DNA from: a bacterium | Lineage (GTDB): Bacteria; Armatimonadota; UBA5829 | Assembly: GCA_021371935.1 (NCBI GenBank) | Contig: JAJFVF010000003.1 | Span: forward strand, 1-64,000 | Direction: 5' to 3' | DNA length: 64,000 nucleotides | In this document: positions 58,368-64,000 of the stretch, in pieces | Position numbering within the stretch: position 1 is the first letter of the stretch | How the letters are laid out: each line of letters opens with the position of its first letter | The notes under the pieces: model-generated | Database searches by the model: none | What the model was told of the DNA's origin: nothing | Seen by the model: only the letters and a program-made list of their open reading frames with translations | Translations under genes and position numbers: made by a program

Positions 58368-59816
58368 ATGAAAACAAAAATTATGATATTACTGGCGGCA
58401 GTCGCCTTCATCACGAATGCCTGTTATGCGCAGGTGCAGGACAGGATCGAGCTGCCGAAAACATGGCGCTTCAGCACCGATCCAACAGATATTGGCCTGA
58501 AGAACGGGTGGCAGAAGCCCGATTTCGATGCATCGGGCTGGCGAAATATTGATGTGCCCGGTGTCTGGGAAAATCAGGGGATCAACCAGCCGAATCCTAA
58601 CTATCAATCGCTCGGGACGCCAAAAGGTTATGACGGTTATGCGTGGTATCGGCTGAGCATGGTTATTCCAAGCGATTGGAAAAATAAAACTGTCTATCTT
58701 AACCTTGGAAAAATAGACGATCATGATTGGACATATTTCAATGGCTCGCTTATAGGTCAGATGAGCACTCGAAATGATGCCGTTCTGTTCGTCAGGTCCT
58801 ATCAAGTGCCTGCGGAGATGATTAAATATGGTGAATCCAATCTCATTGCGGTGCGGGTTCTCGATTTTGGAGGATGGGGAGGAATAATTGAAGGTCCAGT
58901 TACCATTACCACCGGCAGCCCGGAGACTGCAACAAACAGCGCCTCCAGTTCACAGACCGAAGTCCAGGATAGAGTGCAGGTTACCGGCAATGTTACCGTG
59001 GGACCCGGTGAGACCGTAGGGGATGCGGTTGCGGTAATGGGCAATGTGACTGTAAAGGGTCATGTTACCGGTGAAGCCACGGCTGTTATGGGCAATATAG
59101 TTGTAGAAAACGGTGGAGTCGTTGACGGAAATGCCACAACCGTCTGCGGGCAAGTGATTCAAAAAAATGGAGGCAAAATTAAAGGCCAGACGACATCCGT
59201 CGGTGGATGGAAAGGTATATCTGGTATTCCTTGGGGATGGGCCGGTTTCGGCTGGATATTTGGGTTATGGGGAGATTTAGCGTATGCGCTGGTTATGGCC
59301 GTGCTGGCTGCACTGGTGGTCGCTCTGTTCCCGGCAAGAATGGAAACTGTGGCCGGCACTCTGCTCGAACAGCCCGGAAGATCCGCTTTGTTTGGGATCG
59401 TAAGCGGTCTTCTGATAGTGCCTGTAACAATGCTGCTGATCCTCACCATTATAGGAATCCCACTGGTGCCTTTGGAAATATTGCTGATAATAATCGCCTT
59501 TATTGTAGGGCAAATATGCGCAGGTCTGGCGGTGGGAAACAGAATAATATCTGCAATAAACAAACCGCCGCTGCCGTCCGTTCTGGCTGCCGCTATCGGT
59601 ATGCTGGTGCTGGGAATCGTAAAGATGATGCCGTTTATCGGCGGACTGCTGGTATTCGCAATGTATGTGCTTGCGTTCGGAGCAGTCATTATTACCGGCT
59701 TCGGCACCCACAAGAACTGGTTCGGAAACAGGTTCCATAAACATGGACCCCCTCCGGCTCAGACACCCATGCCATCAAGCGAACCGGCAAACAACACAGA
59801 AACCCCTTGTGATTGA
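58368..59816 (+). CDS. Exported jelly-roll/bactofilin-like/multi-TM protein
   Basis: 482 aa. Signal peptide (1-21); a GH2-type sugar-binding jelly roll (25-180, for example DIDVPGVWENQG in part, TVYLNLGKIDDHDWTYFNG) with no catalytic barrel; a polymer-forming bactofilin-like repeat (200-280: VTGNVTVGPGETVGDAVAVMG, NVTVKGHVTGEATAVMGN, NIVVENGGVVDGNATTVCG); then about four TM helices and a Pro/Thr-rich tail. This domain order is unusual. In an operon with sigma factor B, it may be an output or sensor of that system, which is inferred from position. Confidence 0.8.
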   Translation: MKTKIMILLAAVAFITNACYAQVQDRIELPKTWRFSTDPTDIGLKNGWQKPDFDASGWRNIDVPGVWENQGINQPNPNYQSLGTPKGYDGYAWYRLSMVIPSDWKNKTVYLNLGKIDDHDWTYFNGSLIGQMSTRNDAVLFVRSYQVPAEMIKYGESNLIAVRVLDFGGWGGIIEGPVTITTGSPETATNSASSSQTEVQDRVQVTGNVTVGPGETVGDAVAVMGNVTVKGHVTGEATAVMGNIVVENGGVVDGNATTVCGQVIQKNGGKIKGQTTSVGGWKGISGIPWGWAGFGWIFGLWGDLAYALVMAVLAALVVALFPARMETVAGTLLEQPGRSALFGIVSGLLIVPVTMLLILTIIGIPLVPLEILLIIIAFIVGQICAGLAVGNRIISAINKPPLPSVLAAAIGMLVLGIVKMMPFIGGLLVFAMYVLAFGAVIITGFGTHKNWFGNRFHKHGPPPAQTPMPSSEPANNTETPCD

Positions 59817-59864
59817 GTATTTTAGATTGATTATTGAGTATTTTATTGGGAATTGGGGATTGGC
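59811..59864 (+). repeat. AT-rich 3'-end repeat, copy 10
   Basis: Includes the TGA stop of the preceding gene: GATTGAGTATTTTAG, then ATTGATTATTGAGTATTTT and ATTGGGAATTGGGGATTGG. It is in the sense orientation of that gene. Confidence 0.8.
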
Positions 59865-59949
59865 GTTCGGGCTGGATCGGATATCCAGCCCGAACTGATA
59901 TTTGGCACCTACAGAGTCATCTATGACAATGAACGTCCATCGCTAAAAT

Positions 59950-60876
59950 TTATACCACAAACCCCACTCTTCGTCCTGTCTCAGAGCAAAGCTCGCCAGC
60001 AATCTCCGCAGCAACCCCGGCATTGTTCTTTAGCAGAGCTATATTGGCCTTTATAGACTCGCCATTGGTAAGCTCCCCTACTCTGCCGAGCAGATATGGT
60101 GTAAGCTCCTTGCCTTTGATCCCCTTCTCAGCCGCTTCAGCAACAGCTTTATCGATATGCTCGGCTGCAGATACTTCGTCAGACTTGGGCACAGGCACTG
60201 CTACTATCGTCGCGGAACGCGTACCTAATGCGCTGCCTGAAAGCTCCAATATCTTGATTAACTCGCATGCATCATCGACCCTCGGAATGGATATGCCCGT
60301 GGAAGACGAATAAAATGCGGGCAGTTCAGATGTCTGATAGCCATATATGGGCACGCAGTGTGTCTCCAGCCATTCGACAGTGGCAGCAATATCCAACACT
60401 GCTTTTGGTCCTGAACATACGACTATGACAGGCGTCCGTATCATCTCCCAAAGGTCGGCGGATATATCGAATGTCTCAGATGCGCCGCAGTGGACTCCTC
60501 CGATTCCGCCGGTGGACATAACGGCAATGCCCGCCGTGGAAGCTATGCGCATGGTGGCTGAGACTGTTGTGCCACCGTCTATCTTTTTCGCTAGCGCGTA
60601 GGGTATATCTCGAACGGCTATCTTGGCGGCGCCGCCATCGCCTAGTTTCTTGATCTCCTCTTCAGTAAGACCGACCCTCAGCTTGCCGTCAATCACTCCG
60701 ATTGTGGCTGGGACTGCTCCGGCATCCTTTACAGTCTGTTCAATGGCCAGGGCTGTCTCGACATTGACGGGCGACGGAAGCCCCTGTGTGATAACGGAAG
60801 ATTCCAGCGCGACCACGGGCTTATCAGTGTTCAGTGCACTGGCAATTTCATGAGATATGTCAAGCGGGTTTTGCAT
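59950..60876 (-). CDS. psuG: Pseudouridine-5'-phosphate glycosidase
   Basis: 308 aa. The family motifs VVALESSVITQGLPSPVN (start of the barrel), GTTVSATMRIAS, TGGIGGVHCGA and SGPKAVLDIAAT are all present. It cleaves pseudouridine 5'-phosphate to uracil and ribose 5-phosphate in nucleoside salvage. The partner kinase psuK is not next to it. GGAGG lies 5 nt before the ATG. Single gene. Confidence 0.93.
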   Translation of the reverse strand: MQNPLDISHEIASALNTDKPVVALESSVITQGLPSPVNVETALAIEQTVKDAGAVPATIGVIDGKLRVGLTEEEIKKLGDGGAAKIAVRDIPYALAKKIDGGTTVSATMRIASTAGIAVMSTGGIGGVHCGASETFDISADLWEMIRTPVIVVCSGPKAVLDIAATVEWLETHCVPIYGYQTSELPAFYSSSTGISIPRVDDACELIKILELSGSALGTRSATIVAVPVPKSDEVSAAEHIDKAVAEAAEKGIKGKELTPYLLGRVGELTNGESIKANIALLKNNAGVAAEIAGELCSETGRRVGFVV

Positions 60877-60951
60877 TTACGCCTCCATTGCGTCTTTGTT
60901 AAATTATAGGCGTCCAGTGGTAATATGTGCAATTGATAACCATGGAATTTT

Positions 60952-60977
60952 CGGCTCAGCAGGAGCTTCGCCCTCCC
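60952..60977. repeat. GGCTCGGCGGGAG-type repeat, copy 3
   Basis: GGCTCAGCAGGAGCTTCG followed by CCCTCCC, diverged from copies at 18176 and 54273. Confidence 0.6.
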
Positions 60978-60998
60978 TTGTAATAGCTTACCATAGTG

Positions 60999-61083
60999 AG
61001 CATGCTGAGCACCGTCGAAGCGCGCGGGTAAATTTTGCCCTTAATTATACATACCCGCATCCTTCGACAAAGCTCAGGATGCT
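60999..61083. repeat. Imperfect 32-bp inverted repeat
   Basis: Arms 60999-61030 and 61052-61083 match at 25 of 32 positions in inverted orientation, with CTGAGC and GTCGAAG blocks, around a 21-nt AT-rich loop. It contains a sequence (CTGAGC..GTCGAAGG) known as a common environmental-genome palindrome. Confidence 0.7.
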
Positions 61084-61158
61084 TGGGTTCTACCAGGACA
61101 CCAGGTTCTATCAGAATGCTGTGATGCTCAAAAAGAGTGAACAGTAATTATTATTCAA

Positions 61159-61188
61159 CTTGAGAAACTCTCCTCCGGCGTGATACAA
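61159..61188 (+). promoter_or_regulatory. Promoter of the GH94 gene
   Basis: TTGAGA (61159-61164), 18-nt spacer, TACAAT (61183-61188), start near 61195, followed by GGAGG 5 nt before ATG 61224. Confidence 0.7.
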
Positions 61189-61223
61189 TCGCGCCAACAA
61201 AGCACAAACAATTGGAGGCACAT

Positions 61224-63650
61224 ATGGCTCTTGATAAATATGGATACTTTCTGGACAAAGAGAGAGAATTCGTTATAACCCGACCCGACACACCAGCGCC
61301 ATGGGTCAACTATATGGGCAACGGACGCTATTTCGGCCTGATATCCAACACGGGCGGAGGATTCAGCTATTGGCTGGACCCAAGAGACAGCCGGATCACA
61401 CGGTTTAGATACAACTGTCTGCCATGGGACCGTCCCGGCAGATATATATACCTCAAAGACATGGAAGACAATTACTGGAGCCTGTCGTGGCAGCCGACCG
61501 CTCATAAGCCCGATGAATATGAGTGCCGGGTCGGCATGGGATATGAGACTATCAAGATGCTGTATCGCAATGTGCGAAGTGAGGTCACATACTCCGTGCC
61601 CCTGGATGATGACCTAGAAATATGGCTGGTGAAGGTAAAGAATGAGGATATCGATCCCAAGCGCCTGGCTGTGACATCATACGTTGAGCTTTGTTTGGGT
61701 CATGCGCTGGTCGATCTCATAAACCAGCCCAACGATCAGCACTTTAATATCGTAAACTTCAACCGCGAAGACAACGCAATATACGCCACAAAAAACTATT
61801 GGGTGACGCACAAAGGAGTCTCTGTCGAGCAGCCAAATGAGGCGTGGGACCGCTACGTGTTTTTTACCAGTGACTTGAATGTGGAAAGCTGGGACGGCTC
61901 AAAAGACGCATTCATCGGACCATGGAGAAGCGAGCAGGACCCTGTTGGAGTCGAGAACGGCCTGCTATCCGACACAAATATCACCGCTGGTGATGCATGT
62001 GCCGCCCTGCAGGGCGAGATTCTGCTGGAGCCCGGTCAGGAAGTCGAGTTCGTGGTGCTGATGGGATGTGTGGGGGCTGAGGGATATCGAGAGAGATCGA
62101 TTCCACTGATGGCAAAATACCGCTCACCTGAGGCGGCACATGCCGCGCTTGCAAAAGTGAAGGCGTACTGGGAGAAATATTTATCGTCGGCAATCGCCCA
62201 GACACCGGATGCGGATATGAACCGTATGATAAACATATGGGGCAAACGCCAGTCGTGGGTCACTTTCAACTGCAACCGGAACGCGGGTTACTATCACGGT
62301 GGGCTGCTGTATGGAGTCGGGATGCGCGACCAGTGTCAGGATATGATGGGTCCTATCATCAGCGACCCGAATGCTGTTGCCGACAGGCTCCTGGAAGTGC
62401 TGACGCATCAGTTCCAAAACGGCAGCACCTTGCATAACTACTTCAAACTAACCGGCCATGGCGAGAGGACCGGTCACTCGGATACTCCGCTCTGGATACC
62501 GCTGGCTGTAATCAACTACTTGAAAGAGACTGAAGACTTCGACTTTTTGACAAACGTCGTGCCTTTCCAGGATGGCGGTGAGGCTGACGTGCTCGACCAT
62601 GTGATCCGCGCATGCGACTTTGTGTTGAGTCAACTCACCGAAGACCACCTGCCCAAGTTCGGACCGGGTGACTGGAACGATACGCTGGACTATGTGGGAC
62701 GAAAAGGCAAGGGTGAAAGCGTATGGGTGGCGCACTTCCTGTGCTATATATTGCGAGAGACTGCCGAGATGCTCGACAATATCCTGCAAAAGATCACCTG
62801 CCCCGGCACTAACTATATATCAGATACTGCAGCAAGATTCCGCAGGGAATATGACCTTGTCAAAAACGCGATCAATGAAAAATGCTGGGATGGCAGTTGG
62901 TATATCCGCGGAATTCGTGATGATGGAGATGTCATCGGATCGAGCAAAAACACCGAGGGCAAAATATTCACGAATGCCCAGAGTTGGGCTGTGATTTCCG
63001 GTGTTGCGGACCAAACAAGAGGAAAACTGGCGCTGGACTCCGCTGACCAACTGTGTATAACTTTGAGGGGGCCAAAGATTTTATCCCCAAGTTATACACA
63101 GCTTGATGGAGGTATAGGTTTGGCTACAAGATGTGTTCCCGGCAAGAAAGAAAACGGCTCAATCTTTAACCATGTCGCCGCATGGGCAATCCTGGGAAAC
63201 CTGGTCCTCGGCAACGGTAATAGAGCGTATGACTATTACAGAAAAACTTTGCCAATGGTCCAGGCGCATGATCCTGATGTGTATAAGATGGAGCCTTATG
63301 TTTATGCAGAGTACGTCACCAGCAACGATCACCCCACTTTCGGGCAGGCCAGCCACTCATGGCTTACAGGCTCGGGAGTGTGGATGTTCAGAGACGCGCT
63401 GGACTATATCCTCGGCGTCCGACCGACATATGACGGCCTGATTATAGACCCATGCATCCCCGACAAATGGGACGGGTTCAAAGTGACGCGAAAATTCAGA
63501 GGCGCGACATATGATATAGAGGTCAAGAACCCCAAGCATGTGCAGAAGGGTGTAGAAAGGCTGGAGATGGACGGCCAAATAATAGATGGGCAGGTTTTGC
63601 CGCAGATTGAGAAAGGGCGCATGGCGAAGGTCGTGTGTGTGATGGGCTAG
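61224..63650 (+). CDS. Glycoside hydrolase family 94 phosphorylase
   Basis: 808 aa, the usual length for GH94. An N-terminal beta-sandwich (GNGRYFGLISNTGGGFSYW, LPWDRPGRY) is followed by an (alpha/alpha)6 barrel with the catalytic Asp in FGPGDWNDTLD, and the C-terminal DALDYILGVRPTYDGLIIDPCIPDKWDGFKV in its key parts. The family phosphorolyses beta-linked disaccharides (cellobiose, laminaribiose, chitobiose) to a sugar 1-phosphate plus a sugar. Which disaccharide is unknown. No signal peptide, so cytoplasmic. It overlaps no other gene and lies 1 nt before a Nudix gene. Confidence 0.92.
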   Translation: MALDKYGYFLDKEREFVITRPDTPAPWVNYMGNGRYFGLISNTGGGFSYWLDPRDSRITRFRYNCLPWDRPGRYIYLKDMEDNYWSLSWQPTAHKPDEYECRVGMGYETIKMLYRNVRSEVTYSVPLDDDLEIWLVKVKNEDIDPKRLAVTSYVELCLGHALVDLINQPNDQHFNIVNFNREDNAIYATKNYWVTHKGVSVEQPNEAWDRYVFFTSDLNVESWDGSKDAFIGPWRSEQDPVGVENGLLSDTNITAGDACAALQGEILLEPGQEVEFVVLMGCVGAEGYRERSIPLMAKYRSPEAAHAALAKVKAYWEKYLSSAIAQTPDADMNRMINIWGKRQSWVTFNCNRNAGYYHGGLLYGVGMRDQCQDMMGPIISDPNAVADRLLEVLTHQFQNGSTLHNYFKLTGHGERTGHSDTPLWIPLAVINYLKETEDFDFLTNVVPFQDGGEADVLDHVIRACDFVLSQLTEDHLPKFGPGDWNDTLDYVGRKGKGESVWVAHFLCYILRETAEMLDNILQKITCPGTNYISDTAARFRREYDLVKNAINEKCWDGSWYIRGIRDDGDVIGSSKNTEGKIFTNAQSWAVISGVADQTRGKLALDSADQLCITLRGPKILSPSYTQLDGGIGLATRCVPGKKENGSIFNHVAAWAILGNLVLGNGNRAYDYYRKTLPMVQAHDPDVYKMEPYVYAEYVTSNDHPTFGQASHSWLTGSGVWMFRDALDYILGVRPTYDGLIIDPCIPDKWDGFKVTRKFRGATYDIEVKNPKHVQKGVERLEMDGQIIDGQVLPQIEKGRMAKVVCVMG

Positions 63651-63651
63651 G

Positions 63652-64000
63652 ATGTATCTTAGGAATTCGGCTAAAGCAGTTATAGTAAAAGACGACAAAA
63701 TTTTATGTATAAAATGCAAAGACGACTGGAGATTTTTTTATCTCCTGCCGGGTGGAGGACAGGAACCCGGAGAAACCCTGCCTGATGCCGTTCGTCGTGA
63801 GTCTCGTGAGGAAGTTGGGGCGGATGTGGTTGTTCATGATCTCATTTTCGTAAGAGACTACATAAGCGCTAATCACGAATTCGCAGAATATGAATCGGAA
63901 GTCCACCAGGTCGAGCTGATGTTTAGTTGTGAGCTTGCCGATGGCAGCAAACAGGAGTTTGGTGATTTGCCTGACAAAGATCAGATTGGCATTGAGTGGC
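63652..64000 (+). CDS. Nudix hydrolase, truncated by the window edge
   Basis: At least 116 codons. The Nudix box is complete: GGGQEPGETLPDAVRRESREEVG in its key residues G-x5-E-x7-R-E-x2-E-E-x-G. The N-terminal strands NSAKAVIVKDDKILCIK precede it. Nudix enzymes cleave nucleoside diphosphates linked to other groups; substrate not known. It starts 2 nt after the GH94 stop and continues beyond the window. Confidence 0.85.
   Translation, partial: MYLRNSAKAVIVKDDKILCIKCKDDWRFFYLLPGGGQEPGETLPDAVRRESREEVGADVVVHDLIFVRDYISANHEFAEYESEVHQVELMFSCELADGSKQEFGDLPDKDQIGIEW

Larger units (their letters stand above)
60877..61223. other. 347-nt gap between psuG and the GH94 gene
   Basis: Contains the GGCTCAGCAGGAG-type repeat (60952-60977), a long imperfect inverted repeat (60999-61083), and the GH94 promoter. 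No supported gene. Confidence 0.7.

Noticed and set aside
1-64000. CRISPR arrays, rRNA and tRNA genes
   Set aside because: No evenly spaced direct repeats with unique spacers and no recognisable rRNA or tRNA motifs were found by reading both strands; a covariance-model scan was not possible.

Overview
The window looks like a chromosomal segment of a diderm, probably anaerobic or microaerophilic bacterium of moderate G+C content. Evidence is the outer-membrane-type barrels, lipoproteins, a corrinoid iron-sulfur protein with its activator, rubrerythrin, Fe-S scaffolds and selenocysteine synthase. Many starts are TTG or GTG, several genes appear to have leaderless promoters, and there are many glycoside-active enzymes and a T-box leader. 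This mix would fit Armatimonadota or a neighbouring poorly studied phylum, but that assignment is an inference from gene content. I found no rRNA, tRNA or CRISPR array.

Layout. 1-8.1 kb: 3' end of an IS110-type transposase, a YhaM-like nuclease, a small Cys-rich protein, a CPBP membrane protease, a lipoprotein, selA with an HD-GYP gene, and a znuA-znuC-znuB-type metal importer. 8.1-14.1 kb: housekeeping genes on the minus strand (maf, yvcK, rapZ, a holin-like protein, ogt, uvrC). 14.2-18.1 kb: an exported barrel-like protein, a DUF2089/small membrane/SHOCT-like operon, a DUF2795 protein and holA. 18.2-22.1 kb: rubrerythrin, acsC and the corrinoid activator. 22.2-28.3 kb: a solitary type ISP-like DNA methyltransferase, pfkA, an NmrA-like oxidoreductase, two paralogous membrane proteins and an exported DUF5666-like protein. 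28.5-29.8 kb: a Cys-rich MarR regulator followed by IscU/NifU-like and Nfu genes.

30.5-43.5 kb is mainly carbohydrate related: an exported formylglycine-enzyme-like protein with a PEP-CTERM-like tail, two tandem GH2 enzymes, an ErcA/ErcS-like alcohol dehydrogenase and PAS sensor pair, a barrel protein, an SDR/aldo-keto reductase/BNR/Gfo-Idh run, and pyrF. 43.6-48.9 kb: GNAT, an ECF sigma/anti-sigma/two zinc-ribbon membrane protein operon, nitroreductase and Mut7-C. 49.0-55.1 kb: a REP-associated tyrosine transposase among REP-like hairpins, a PHP hydrolase with a glycosidase-tail protein, two secreted proteins sharing an unnamed CC module, and two unknown small proteins. 55.2-64 kb: leuA behind a T-box leader, a second sigma/anti-sigma operon ending in a jelly-roll/bactofilin-like membrane protein, psuG, a GH94 phosphorylase and a truncated Nudix gene.

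Intergenic DNA is unusually rich in dispersed repeats: a ten-copy AT-rich element that mostly sits directly on or after stop codons, REP-like hairpins with a resident RAYT, a 66-bp two-hairpin element in two copies, a 23-bp dyad in two copies, and several other short repeat families.
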